Shown one piece after another: positions 51,330 to 59,759 of a stretch of 64,000 bases of DNA (positions are counted from its first letter, which is position 1; each line of letters starts with the position of its first letter). A program made the position numbers and the translations under genes. The stretch covers positions 372,001 through 436,000 of the forward strand of contig NZ_CP042909.1 in assembly GCF_012317585.1 (NCBI RefSeq), written 5' to 3'. Under the pieces are notes generated by a model. The model was not told the DNA's origin. It worked only from the letters and a program-made list of their open reading frames with translations, and made no database searches. This DNA comes from Thermosulfurimonas marina. GTDB taxonomy: Bacteria > Desulfobacterota > Thermodesulfobacteria > Thermodesulfobacteriales > Thermodesulfobacteriaceae.

Positions 51330-52602
51330 CCGTCGTCATAGTGTTTCGTCAACTGTGTCCGCAGGATAAGAGGCCTTCCTCCATAAGATCCTCAAAACCT
51401 CTCAGTTTTCGCGAACGGTATTTCTCCTCTAGACCCCTAAGCACCAGATAGACTACCTTGTAAAGTGCCCCAGGCTCACAGAAAACCTCTATCACCTTGG
51501 TCCTGCGCTTGACCTCTTTAATCAGCCTTTCAAGCTGATTCGTGGTGTAAATATAATTCCGAATAGGCTCCGGATATTCCAGAAAAACCAAGAGATCCTC
51601 GAGGTTCTCCTCCCAGTGCTTCACTACTTCCGGATACTTCCCTTGCCACCGGGCCTTGAAAGCCCTGAAGGCCTCCAGGGCCTCGGACCTCCTCCCAGCC
51701 CGATAAATTTTCCTCAAATCCTGAGCCAGCGCCTCTCGGTGAGACCTCCGAACCTTCCTCAGGCTATACTTGAGACTGTGAAGAACGCATCTCTGAAACC
51801 TGGCCCCAGGATAAACCCTGAGAACCGCCTCCTTCAAGCCTGATAGCCCGTCCCCTATGACCACCTCAATCCTCTTGAGACCTCTTTCGCGCAGTTCGTT
51901 GAAAATTTCCTGATAAACCAGAGCGCTCTCACCTTCCCCTCCACTGGTCCAAAAGCCCACAATCTCTCTGGTCCCATCTCGCCTTATCCCCAAAGCCAGA
52001 TACACCGGCTCCCTGGCCACAGTTCCTCTCCTCACCGGCAGAAAAGTAGCATCCAGATAAAGGGCAAAGTATTCCTCCGAAAGCCTTCGCTTTCTCCAGG
52101 ACTCAATTTGGTCCTCGGCTACCTCCGTTAGTCTGCTTATACTGGCTGGCGAATAGTAAGCCCCGTAAATGGTCTCGATAAATCTTGAAACCGCCCTGGT
52201 ACTGGCTCCCGAAGCGTACAAGGCCAATACAGCTTCTCCCAAGTCGAGACCGGCTCTTCTCCTTGGAGGAGGTAGAATCTGAGCTCTAAAGTTTCCATCT
52301 CGAGTTCTGGGAACCATAAGGCCTTCAATAGGCCCGTATTTGGTGAGAAGGGAGCGAGAGTAGAAACCATTGCCTTTGGTTTCAGGGTGTTCCTCAAGGT
52401 AAAGGCTTCTTTCCTCAATAGCCAGTCGCTCAATCACGCTTTTAATGGCCTCCTTGATGAGGTCCTCCAGCTTTTCTATAATTTCTCTGCCCTGCATGGC
52501 CTTCCTCCTTCCCTTTGGTTTGACTCCCACTTATTATCGCAAGGAGGAAGGCCTCTTTATTTACCCCCTCGGACACAATTTGTGAAACACTACCACCGTC
52601 GT
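51329..52602 (-). mobile_element. IS256-family insertion sequence with 8-bp target duplication
   Basis: The element runs 51337-52594 (1258 bp). ACCGTCGT is repeated at 51329-51336 and 52595-52602. Ends are imperfect inverted repeats (51339-51361 against 52592-52570: TAGTGTTTC at the outside and TGTGTCCG inside, 19 of 23 bases match). It carries one intact transposase gene. The intact ORF, ends and duplication suggest a recent, possibly active insertion. Confidence 0.92.
51349..52497 (-). CDS. IS256-family transposase (DDE)
   Basis: 382 residues from the ATG at 52497, which has AGGAGG six bases upstream. It is a Mutator/IS256-type transposase: first Asp in YLDATFLPVRRG (D149), second in VIGDGLSGLKEA (D216), and the Glu in YTTNQLERLIKEVKRRTKVIEVF near residue 318. 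The N-terminal region KYGPIEGLMVPRTRDGNFRAQIL is also typical. It is full length with no frameshift. Confidence 0.95.
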   Translation of the reverse strand: MQGREIIEKLEDLIKEAIKSVIERLAIEERSLYLEEHPETKGNGFYSRSLLTKYGPIEGLMVPRTRDGNFRAQILPPPRRRAGLDLGEAVLALYASGASTRAVSRFIETIYGAYYSPASISRLTEVAEDQIESWRKRRLSEEYFALYLDATFLPVRRGTVAREPVYLALGIRRDGTREIVGFWTSGGEGESALVYQEIFNELRERGLKRIEVVIGDGLSGLKEAVLRVYPGARFQRCVLHSLKYSLRKVRRSHREALAQDLRKIYRAGRRSEALEAFRAFKARWQGKYPEVVKHWEENLEDLLVFLEYPEPIRNYIYTTNQLERLIKEVKRRTKVIEVFCEPGALYKVVYLVLRGLEEKYRSRKLRGFEDLMEEGLLSCGHS

Positions 52603-52612
52603 ATTTTCAACT

Positions 52613-52831
52613 TGTTACTGCAAGGCGATTTGGTCACCCTTAACTGCAAAGCCAAAAGGTCACCCCCTCCGGCAAAACCATAGGCTCGAATCCCCGTAAA
52701 GGAGGTCGAGCCTATGGGAAGGTCTTACAGCTCAAATCCGGGCTTACCCTGAGGCTTTCCGGGGTGAAGGTAAAGAACTTCGGATTAAAAACAGGTTCAG
52801 GAAAGGGTAACATTTTTGCTCTGCAGTAACA
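52613..52831. mobile_element. Small IS remnant containing repeat copy 2
   Basis: A 219-base stretch from TGTTACTGC (52613-52621) to the inverted GCAGTAACA (52823-52831). Its left 55 bases are identical to the reverse complement of 22881-22935. Inside are a 12-bp perfect inverted repeat (52678-52689 and 52706-52717), a ribosome-binding site AAAGGAGG and an ATG that opens only a 12-codon frame. It looks like a gutted element, with left and right ends kept and the transposase lost. No target duplication is clear. Confidence 0.55.
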
Positions 52832-52878
52832 GACAGGGGGAATTTTTCTCTCCTCACGAGGGGAGTATATTTGAATTG

Positions 52879-54399
52879 ATGGGTTTTCCGGACCTGCCCT
52901 GTCGAGGATTAGCCTGTCGCATCATTCTGGGAAGCCTCTTGGCCCTTTTGATCCCCTTTCTGGGATTCATGGTCTTTGTCCATTACGATGACCAGCGGTG
53001 GATGGAAAGGGAGCTCCGCTCCCAGGCCCGGGCCATCTACCACTTCGTGACCACCACCCGCCAATGGATCGCCTGGCACGGAGGTATCTATATCCAAGAC
53101 GAAGAGGGAAGATACCGGCTGGTCACCCCCTCCCATTTCGTAAAGGATCTCCTGACTTTCTCTAAAGACAAGCTCCCCTACCACATCAAGGTAGCGGTAA
53201 AGAGCCCCAAAAACCCGGCTCACGCTCCGGATGCCTTCGAGAAGGAAGCCCTGCAAGCCCTGGCCCAGGGAAAAAGGGAATACGCCCGCCTGGAGGAGGG
53301 GCTATACCGCTATGCCGCTCCCCTGACCTTTAAGCCCGAGTGCCGCAGCTGCCACCGGGAGCTTGAGGTCCCTTCCATGGCCGGCTGCATCAGTCTTTCC
53401 CTCAAGACTACCTCTATCGAAGGGTATCTAAAAAAAAGAAAGCGGCTTCTGACCCTCTTCTTCGGCCTCATGTTTGGGGCCGTAGCCCTCAGTCTTTCCT
53501 TTCTTCTGCGAAAGACGGTCCTCGTCCCCTTGAGTAAATTTAAGGAGGCCACCCAGAGGATCTGGGAAGGACATTTCGCCCGGGTCCACCTCGGTAGCCG
53601 GGACGAATGGCAGGCCCTGGCCCAGGCCTTTAACGCCATGAGCGAAAGACTGGAAAACCATCAGAAAGAGCTTGAAGAACAGGTGGCCCAGGCCACCCGC
53701 GAACTCAAGGAGGCCTATGAGAAACTGAAGGAGACCGATCGCTTCAAAAGCGAATTCTTCTCTCACATCTCTCACGATCTCAAAACCCCGCTCAGCGCCA
53801 TCAAGGGGACCTTAGACTTCCTCCTACGCCAAGACCCCGAAAACGCCCATCTTCGTATCGCGGAAAAGAACGTGCACAAGCTCCTGCGCATGATCGAAGG
53901 CATCCTGGACCTCACCCGGCTGGAGCATGGGCAGATAGAATTTCAGAAGACCCTGGTGGACCTCGGCAGCCTGGTGGAGGAAGTCTCCCTGGCTCACCAA
54001 CCCCTGGCCTGGGAGAAATCTCTGGATTTTCAATGGGCCCTCCCGGAGCACCCCCTCTGGGTGGAAGCGGACCCCGATTTTCTCTACCGGGCCCTGGCCA
54101 ACCTCCTGGACAACGCTCTTAAGTTCTCTCCCGAGGGCTCTCAGGTGCGGGTCCGGGTCCTTTCCGAAAACGGATGGGCCCAGGTGGAAATAGAGGATTC
54201 CGGGCCGGGCGTAGAAGAGGCCGAAAAAAATCAAATTTTCCACAAGTTCTACCACAAAAATTCCGGAGGCCTTGGTCTAGGCCTGGCCATAAGTTATAAT
54301 GTTATTCAAGCTCACGGAGGAGAGATTGAAGTCCGGAAGGCTAGAGTCCTTCCGGGAAGTCTTTTCGTGGTAAGGCTCAAACTGGCCCATGGGAACTAA
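52879..54399 (+). CDS. Heme-binding periplasmic-sensor histidine kinase
   Basis: 506 residues from the ATG at 52879; a GGGGAG 14 bases upstream is a distant ribosome-binding site. There are two membrane helices (about residues 11-33 and 190-211). The periplasmic domain contains PECRSCHREL, a CxxCH heme c motif at C155-H159, in a DUF3365/Tll0287-like setting. HAMP (212-265), a coiled coil, HisKA with HISHDLKTP (H299), then HATPase with LANLLDNALKFSPEG and GGLGLGLAISYNV follow. It probably reads redox state or a heme ligand such as NO. It is coupled to the response regulator and convergent with napH. Confidence 0.88.
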   Translation: MGFPDLPCRGLACRIILGSLLALLIPFLGFMVFVHYDDQRWMERELRSQARAIYHFVTTTRQWIAWHGGIYIQDEEGRYRLVTPSHFVKDLLTFSKDKLPYHIKVAVKSPKNPAHAPDAFEKEALQALAQGKREYARLEEGLYRYAAPLTFKPECRSCHRELEVPSMAGCISLSLKTTSIEGYLKKRKRLLTLFFGLMFGAVALSLSFLLRKTVLVPLSKFKEATQRIWEGHFARVHLGSRDEWQALAQAFNAMSERLENHQKELEEQVAQATRELKEAYEKLKETDRFKSEFFSHISHDLKTPLSAIKGTLDFLLRQDPENAHLRIAEKNVHKLLRMIEGILDLTRLEHGQIEFQKTLVDLGSLVEEVSLAHQPLAWEKSLDFQWALPEHPLWVEADPDFLYRALANLLDNALKFSPEGSQVRVRVLSENGWAQVEIEDSGPGVEEAEKNQIFHKFYHKNSGGLGLGLAISYNVIQAHGGEIEVRKARVLPGSLFVVRLKLAHGN

Positions 54400-55078
54400 A
54401 GAAAGACTGCTGGTAGTAGAAGACGATCCGGATCTGCAGAAGGTCCTGCAGTCCCAATTTGAGCTCGACGGCTACCGGGTGGAGACCGCGGGAAGCGGGG
54501 CCGAGGCCCTGGAAAAGATCAAGAAGTTTCAACCGGAAGTCATTATCTTAGACCTCAACCTCCCGGATACCGATGGGTTGAAACTCTGCCGGGAGATTCG
54601 CAACCTTACGCGGACGCCTATCATTATCCTCACCGTGCGGGACAATCTTTCGGACAAGTTGAAAGGCTTTGAGATGGGGGCCGACGACTATCTCACCAAG
54701 CCCTTTGAGTATCTGGAGCTCGAGGCCCGGGTACGGGCCTGCCTGCGTAGGGCCCGCCTCATCTCTCCGGAAAAAGAGGAGCTGGACTTCGGTCATTTCC
54801 GGGTCATTCCCGCCAAAAGGGAGGTCTGGGTGAAGGGCCAAAAGATTCACCTCACCCGCAAGGAGTACGACCTCCTGGAACTTTTCATTACCCATCCCGG
54901 AGAGGTCCTCACCCGGGATTTCATCAAGCAGGAAATCTGGCCCAACAAGGAGATCTATCCTTGGAGTCGGACGCTGGACGTACACATCAAGCGTCTGCGG
55001 GAAAAGATCGAACCCGACCCGGAAAACCCCCGCTACATCATTACTCACCCCGGGGTGGGCTACCGCTTTGAGCCCTGA
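54389..55078 (+). CDS. OmpR-family response regulator
   Basis: 229 residues. The receiver domain has the acidic pair E11/D12, phosphorylated D55 in VIILDLNLPD and the TKPFEYLELEARV switch region. A C-terminal winged helix follows (HLTRKEYDLLELFITHPGEVLTRDFIKQEIWPN, TLDVHIKRLREKIEPDPENPRYIITHPGVGYRF). It overlaps the kinase gene by 11 bases. Targets are unknown; the nap genes that begin 38 bases inside its 3' end on the other strand are the first to test. Confidence 0.95.
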   Translation: MGTKERLLVVEDDPDLQKVLQSQFELDGYRVETAGSGAEALEKIKKFQPEVIILDLNLPDTDGLKLCREIRNLTRTPIIILTVRDNLSDKLKGFEMGADDYLTKPFEYLELEARVRACLRRARLISPEKEELDFGHFRVIPAKREVWVKGQKIHLTRKEYDLLELFITHPGEVLTRDFIKQEIWPNKEIYPWSRTLDVHIKRLREKIEPDPENPRYIITHPGVGYRFEP

Positions 55079-55904
55079 GCCCTTCGGCCGTGGGTTTCAA
55101 GTAGTAGGGCCGCTTCCAGTAAAATTTGAGGGCCCCGGTGGGACAGTGATCCACACATTCCCCGCAATTCCAGCAGTAGGGACTGTAAGAACCTCCCCGG
55201 GAGACCGGAAGCCCTAAGGGACAAACCCTTTCACAAAGCCCGCAGCCCGTGCAGTGCTTCTTGCGGAGCCGCACCTTAAGACGCCTCTTCTGCCCTAAAA
55301 AGGCCAAAAGTCCCCCCAGGGGACAGAAGTACCGACAATAAAAGCGCCGGGTAAAAAGGTGGAGGATAAGGATAAGCGGAAGGATCAGTCCCTCAAGGGC
55401 TAGGGTGTGAAAGAGGATACCCAGCATAATCTCCCGGCCTACCAGCCCCGGGGGGGAAACAAAGACGAAAATGGGAAAGCCCAGGATCATGGAAAGAAGG
55501 AATTCTCCGATCAGGGCCACCCAGAGGAGACGCAGACTGAAGACCAGGCGGTCCTTCCAGGTCACCGGATTGTAACCGAAAAGCCTCCGTCGGAGGCGGT
55601 CCACGGTCTCGTGGAGAAAGCTCACCGGACAGACCCAGGCGCAAAAGACCCTTCCCAGATAAAGGGCCACCAGCACCGGGACCAACATGCCTATGAGGGA
55701 GGGAAGATAGATATATTTGGAAATAAGAAGGCTTTCCAAACCCTCAAGAGGAGAAACGATCCAGAGACGACCTATACCCAAGGACTGATACCACCCCTGA
55801 ACGAAGGTGAAATGAAAATAGAGATTGAGAATGGGAGGGAAAAGGATGAAAAGAAAGGCCAGGGTGAGGATTCTATAACGCCAGCCCGCATACCTTCTTT
55901 TCAT
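55041..55904 (-). CDS. napH: NapH-type membrane ferredoxin
   Basis: 287 residues with four membrane helices. CAWVCPVSF and CRYFCPLGG are the cytoplasmic CxxxCP motifs of NapH, and two [4Fe-4S] clusters are bound by CTGCGLCERVCP and CWNCGECVDHCPTG. In the nap system NapH and NapG form a quinol dehydrogenase that feeds electrons to NapA. It is the last gene of the minus-strand cluster and is preceded by napG with a 36-base gap. Confidence 0.9.
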   Translation of the reverse strand: MKRRYAGWRYRILTLAFLFILFPPILNLYFHFTFVQGWYQSLGIGRLWIVSPLEGLESLLISKYIYLPSLIGMLVPVLVALYLGRVFCAWVCPVSFLHETVDRLRRRLFGYNPVTWKDRLVFSLRLLWVALIGEFLLSMILGFPIFVFVSPPGLVGREIMLGILFHTLALEGLILPLILILHLFTRRFYCRYFCPLGGLLAFLGQKRRLKVRLRKKHCTGCGLCERVCPLGLPVSRGGSYSPYCWNCGECVDHCPTGALKFYWKRPYYLKPTAEGLRAQSGSPPRGE

Positions 55905-55940
55905 CTTATCTCCCGAATTTCTCTCCCACCATCCTGAATT

Positions 55941-56516
55941 CTAGGAGGCCCTCTGGGAAGAAAGACTAAAGGCGTAGACCGGCTCCACCACAATGGCCTT
56001 AGGATTTACCGGACAGGCGTGCGTACAGATCCCGCAGCCCACACAGTGTTCCTCTATAACCACCGGGCGCAGGCGGTCGAGCTTGATGGCTTTTTCCCGG
56101 AAAGGACAGGCGTTGTAGCAGGAGCGACAGATACCGGTTCCGTTCCAGGTCACGCAGGCCCTGCGGTTTACCCGGGCCAGGCCCATGCGGACCTCTTTTT
56201 GGGAGATCTTCTGAAGGGTCCCGGTGGGACAGACCTTCACACAGCGCATACATAGATAACAGGGGATCTTTTCCACATAAATGACCGGGGTCCCGGCATA
56301 AAAACCGTGACGGATGTCCAAGATCCGAATACTCCGATAGGGACAACTTTCGGCACAGCGCCCACAACGAATGCAACGGGAGGCGAAAAAATCCTCGGGA
56401 ATGGCCCCGGGGGGACGCAAGACATTGGTCTTAATGGGAGAGGAGGCCAGCTCTCCCGGGGCACATCCAGCGGCTAAGGTCAGGGCCAGGGCGGCGAGAA
56501 ATTCCCGGCGCTTCAT
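55941..56516 (-). CDS. napG: NapG-type periplasmic ferredoxin
   Basis: 191 residues with a Tat-like N-terminus (MKRREFLAALALTLAAG), exporting a folded cofactor protein. Four clusters can be traced: CIRCGRCAESCP, CYLCMRCVKVCP, CRSCYNACP with an earlier Cys in ACVTW, and CVGCGICTHACP. It pairs with NapH in electron supply to NapA. It starts 4 bases inside the napD stop. Confidence 0.9.
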   Translation of the reverse strand: MKRREFLAALALTLAAGCAPGELASSPIKTNVLRPPGAIPEDFFASRCIRCGRCAESCPYRSIRILDIRHGFYAGTPVIYVEKIPCYLCMRCVKVCPTGTLQKISQKEVRMGLARVNRRACVTWNGTGICRSCYNACPFREKAIKLDRLRPVVIEEHCVGCGICTHACPVNPKAIVVEPVYAFSLSSQRAS

Positions 56517-56803
56517 CTCTCCTTCCAGGGCCTTTCCGGTACGTATTCTCCCCGGGCCATCCTTTCCACCACATCTTCCAGGTTGAAATAGGCCACATTA
56601 ACCGAAAGGATCCCCTCCTCCAGGCGAGGCCAATCCTCAAGCTCCTTTTCCATCCGCTCTACCGTATCTCCCTCGTAGACCACCACCATCTCTCCCTGCT
56701 CGTTCCAGCCGTAGATTTCCACCCCGGGGACCCCTTCCAGAAAGGTCCTTACCTCTTTTAATTTTTCCGGCAGAAAACAGACCACTAATCCGGCAATGGG
56801 CAT
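56513..56803 (-). CDS. napD: NapD-type chaperone
   Basis: 96 residues from the ATG at 56803 (GGGAGG upstream). It shows the ferredoxin-like fold pattern of NapD: IAGLVVCFLPEKLKEVRTFLEGVPGVEIYGWNEQGEMVVVYEGD. NapD binds the Tat signal of NapA and delays export until the molybdenum cofactor is inserted. Two terminator-like hairpins separate it from napA. Confidence 0.85.
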   Translation of the reverse strand: MPIAGLVVCFLPEKLKEVRTFLEGVPGVEIYGWNEQGEMVVVYEGDTVERMEKELEDWPRLEEGILSVNVAYFNLEDVVERMARGEYVPERPWKER

Positions 56804-56820
56804 TTCCGCCTCCCTCCCCA

Positions 56821-56843
56821 AAAAACCGGGCTCAAGGCCCGGT
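56821..56843 (-). terminator. Terminator-like hairpin between napA and napD
   Basis: On the minus strand CCGGGC-CTTGA-GCCCGG followed by TTTTTT (56826-56821). It ends 18 bases before the napD start, leaving no room for a new promoter. Confidence 0.75.
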
Positions 56844-56852
56844 AAATATTAA

Positions 56853-56875
56853 GGGGGCGGAAGGCCCGCCCCCTA
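56853..56875 (-). terminator. Second hairpin directly after napA
   Basis: A 9-bp stem (56853-56861 with 56867-56875) starting 5 bases after the napA stop codon, followed on the transcript by TTAATATTT. With the hairpin at 56821 it makes a double structure after napA. Confidence 0.55.
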
Positions 56876-56880
56876 GAGTT

Positions 56881-59310
56881 TTAGATTTTGTGCCCCACCA
56901 CGTAGGGCTTAAGCGGCCGCGGGCCGGAGACCTTGCGGATCCGGCAGGCACAGATCTTGAATTCCGGCTCCTTGGAGCCGGGGTCAAAGGCGTCTTTGGT
57001 TACCCGGTTGGCCATGCGTTCTTCGGCCATGTCGTGCCAGTAGATGAAGACCATGCCCTGAATGGGCCCCTCATAGACTTTGGCGGGAAGGACGATCTTC
57101 CCGCGCCGGGTCTCGATCTCCACCATATCGTTGGGCTTAATCCCCAGCCGGGCCGCGTCCTTGGGATTGATTTCCACATAGGCATAGGGGTTGGCCCGCA
57201 GAAGTTCGGGAATGCGGCCGGTCATACTGGAAGTATGCCAGTGGTCAATGACCCGACCGGTGGAAAGATAGAAGGGATATTCGGCATCCGGCTCTTCGGC
57301 TGCTCCCTTGTAGGGCCTGAGCCAGAGGTAGAGTTTGTGATCCTTGTGGGCCGGGCCGTAGAAGACATAGGGTCCGGAGATACCCAGCTTGCGGCCCTCC
57401 TCCTCGGCCAAGGGATCGATGCCGCGCACAAACTTCTTGTAAGTTCCTCCCTTGAGGGCGTGTTCCTTGGTGGGCGCCGGCCACTGTACCCCATCCGGAC
57501 GTTGCTTGAGGACCTCATAGGTGGCCCCGGAAAGATCGTTGTCCCGCCCCTTGGTGAGCTTCTGGGTGTATTCCTCCCAGATGGCCTTGGGAAGCTCGTA
57601 GCCCTCTTCCTTGCCCAGGAAGGGTTTCACACAGATGCGCAGGTTCTCCGCCCGTCGCCGGTCCCCTAAGCGCTCAAACTCTTCGGCCATGCGCAGAGCC
57701 CATTCCCGCACGATCCAGACCTCGGGCTTGGCCTCTCTCGGAGGGTCCACCACCTTGACCGTAAGCTGGCTGCGCCGCTCGGTGCAGCCGTAAACCCCGG
57801 TCTTCTCGAAGTGGAAGGCCGTGGGCAGGACCAGATTGGCCAGCTCCGTGGTCTTGGTGGGGAAAATGTCGGTCACCACCAGGAAAAGATCCTCGCGGGC
57901 CAGGCCCTTGCGATAAAAATCGCAGTTGGGAAGACTCTGGGCCGGACTGGTACAATTGACCCAAAGGGCCTTGATCTTGCCCTGGTTGACCGCCCGGAAC
58001 ATGGCTATGGTGTGGTAGCCGGGTTTGGGCGGAATGGTCCCCCGGGGGATACCCCAGAGGTCCTCCACCTGGTGCCGGAGTTTGTCGATCTTCACCGGAC
58101 GGTGGGCCGGAAGGATATGGCAGAGCCCTCCGCCCTCGCGCACCCCGCCGCAGGCGTTGGGTTGCCCGGTAAGGGAGAAACTGTCTGCCCCGGGCTTGCA
58201 GAGCTGGCCGGTGAGGAGGTGGAGATTGTGGATCAGATTGTTGGCCCATACGCCCCGGCTGCGCTGGTTGATCCCCATGGTCCAAAGGGACATGGTGGCC
58301 TTAGAGGTGGCAAACCAGCGGGCGGCGGTGCGGATCTTCTCCGGGGTAATGTTTCCGCCGCAGATCTCCGCGGCCCGCTCCGGGGTGTATTGCTTGAGGA
58401 ATTCCTTGTATTCCTCAAAGGTCACATCTTTGGGGGGCTTTCCGATCTTGAACTTGCAGTACTTCTGGATGAACTCTTGGTCGTAAAGGCCTTCTTCTAT
58501 AATCACATAGGCCATGGCGTTAAGGAGCGCCAGATCCGTTCCCGGACGGAATTGCAGGTGAAGGTCGGCAATACGGGAGGTGGGAGAGACCCGGGGGTCG
58601 GCATTGATAACCTTGACTTCGTTCGGTTTGGCAAACTTACGGTTCATCACCCGACGGAAGATCACCGGATGGCACTCGGCCATGTTACTTCCAATGATGA
58701 AAAAGCAGTAGGCCTTTTCGATGTCCGCGTAAGACCCGATGGGCTCATCGGCCCCGAAGGAGGTCAGATAGCCGCCCACCGCACTGGCCATGCAAAGCCG
58801 GGGGTTGCCCTCCACATTGTTGGTTCCCAGCCCCCCGCGCATGATCTTTTGAAAGAGGTAGGTTTCTTCGGTAAGGGCCTGACCGGATCCATAATAGGCT
58901 GTAGCATCCGGGCCGTATTTGACCACCGTCTCCGCAAATTTGCGGGCGGCGATCCGCAGGGCCTCCTCCCAGGAAATCTCCCGAAAGGGCTGATCCTTCC
59001 GCTCGCGGTAAAGGGGTTTGGTGAGCCGCTCCGGATGGTGGATAATCCGGTAAAAGAGCATCCCCTTCATGCACAGATAACCTTTGTTTGTGGCTGATTC
59101 CGGAATACCCTTAATGGCTACCGGCTTGCCCTTCTTGAGTCCCAAATACACCCTACAGCCCACCCCGCAGAACCGGCACACTCCCGGATGCCACTCCTCC
59201 ACGTCTGCGGCCTGGGCCGCCTTTTCTATTTTGGGAAGCTCCACCCCTACCAAAGAGGCTGCGGTAAGGGCCGCCGTCCTTTTAATAAATTGCCTTCTGG
59301 TCATGCCCAT
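56881..59310 (-). CDS. napA: Periplasmic nitrate reductase catalytic subunit
   Basis: 809 residues. It reduces nitrate to nitrite at a bis-MGD molybdenum centre. The Tat signal is MTRRQFIKRTAALTAASLVG; the [4Fe-4S] ligands are C45, C48, C52 and C80 (CRFCGVGC and GYLCMKG), and C173 in NPRLCMASAV is the Mo ligand. The molybdopterin-binding segments (MGINQRSRGVWANNLIHNLHLLTGQLCKPGADSFSLTGQPNACGG) and C-terminal domain (YLSTGRVIDHWHTSSMTGR) are full length. Formate dehydrogenases would have Cys/Sec-His, but the Cys-Met here and the napD/G/H/M context fit nitrate reductase. napM lies immediately upstream. Confidence 0.92.
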   Translation of the reverse strand: MGMTRRQFIKRTAALTAASLVGVELPKIEKAAQAADVEEWHPGVCRFCGVGCRVYLGLKKGKPVAIKGIPESATNKGYLCMKGMLFYRIIHHPERLTKPLYRERKDQPFREISWEEALRIAARKFAETVVKYGPDATAYYGSGQALTEETYLFQKIMRGGLGTNNVEGNPRLCMASAVGGYLTSFGADEPIGSYADIEKAYCFFIIGSNMAECHPVIFRRVMNRKFAKPNEVKVINADPRVSPTSRIADLHLQFRPGTDLALLNAMAYVIIEEGLYDQEFIQKYCKFKIGKPPKDVTFEEYKEFLKQYTPERAAEICGGNITPEKIRTAARWFATSKATMSLWTMGINQRSRGVWANNLIHNLHLLTGQLCKPGADSFSLTGQPNACGGVREGGGLCHILPAHRPVKIDKLRHQVEDLWGIPRGTIPPKPGYHTIAMFRAVNQGKIKALWVNCTSPAQSLPNCDFYRKGLAREDLFLVVTDIFPTKTTELANLVLPTAFHFEKTGVYGCTERRSQLTVKVVDPPREAKPEVWIVREWALRMAEEFERLGDRRRAENLRICVKPFLGKEEGYELPKAIWEEYTQKLTKGRDNDLSGATYEVLKQRPDGVQWPAPTKEHALKGGTYKKFVRGIDPLAEEEGRKLGISGPYVFYGPAHKDHKLYLWLRPYKGAAEEPDAEYPFYLSTGRVIDHWHTSSMTGRIPELLRANPYAYVEINPKDAARLGIKPNDMVEIETRRGKIVLPAKVYEGPIQGMVFIYWHDMAEERMANRVTKDAFDPGSKEPEFKICACRIRKVSGPRPLKPYVVGHKI

Positions 59311-59327
59311 GGTCTCTCACCTCCTTC

Positions 59328-59702
59328 TTATTGGTGCCTTTTAAAAGCGTGGGGAGTATGGCACTCCCAGCACACTTTGTCTTTGGGACAGTTGTCGTAA
59401 GCCTTGGCGTGACAGGTCCGGCAGGTCTCCCGCGTGGGCTGATGGAAGGTCTCAAAGGTCCCGTGACACTGGAAGCACTTGACCATGGCAATTCCGTGAC
59501 GGGACTGGTACCATTCCCGGTAAATTTCCGGGGTTTCGGTCCGGTGACAGTCGCTGCAGGCAATGAGCTTTTCCTGAGGGGAAAGCTCGGGATGGGCTAC
59601 TGCGGGCTTCTTTCCCACCTGGGGCCCCGGGGTCTTCTGCGGCGCACAGGAAAAGACCAGGGCCAAAAGACCTACGGCCAAGAGGCCTAATCTCATCTTC
59701 AT
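59328..59702 (-). CDS. napM: NapM-type tetraheme c-type cytochrome lipoprotein
   Basis: 124 residues. A signal ending in LVFSC (C19) looks like a lipobox, so the protein is probably anchored to a membrane. Four CxxCH heme motifs: 49-53, 76-80, 94-98 and 111-115. It would carry electrons to NapA in place of NapC/NapB. It is 17 bases before napA and follows a terminator-like hairpin. Confidence 0.85.
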   Translation of the reverse strand: MKMRLGLLAVGLLALVFSCAPQKTPGPQVGKKPAVAHPELSPQEKLIACSDCHRTETPEIYREWYQSRHGIAMVKCFQCHGTFETFHQPTRETCRTCHAKAYDNCPKDKVCWECHTPHAFKRHQ

Positions 59703-59719
59703 CGCTCTCCCTCCTTTCC

Positions 59720-59749
59720 AAAAATTAAAGGGGAGGGTTTCCCCTCCCC
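59720..59749 (-). terminator. Terminator-like hairpin between porin and napM
   Basis: Minus strand GGGGAGGG-GAAA-CCCTCCCC with a GNRA tetraloop, followed by TTTAATTTTT. It lies 18 bases before the napM start. Confidence 0.75.
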
Positions 59750-59759
59750 CGGCTATCCC

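Noticed and set aside
57811-59097. 428-codon open frame on the + strand
   Set aside because: It lies entirely opposite napA and shows no recognisable domain or start signal.
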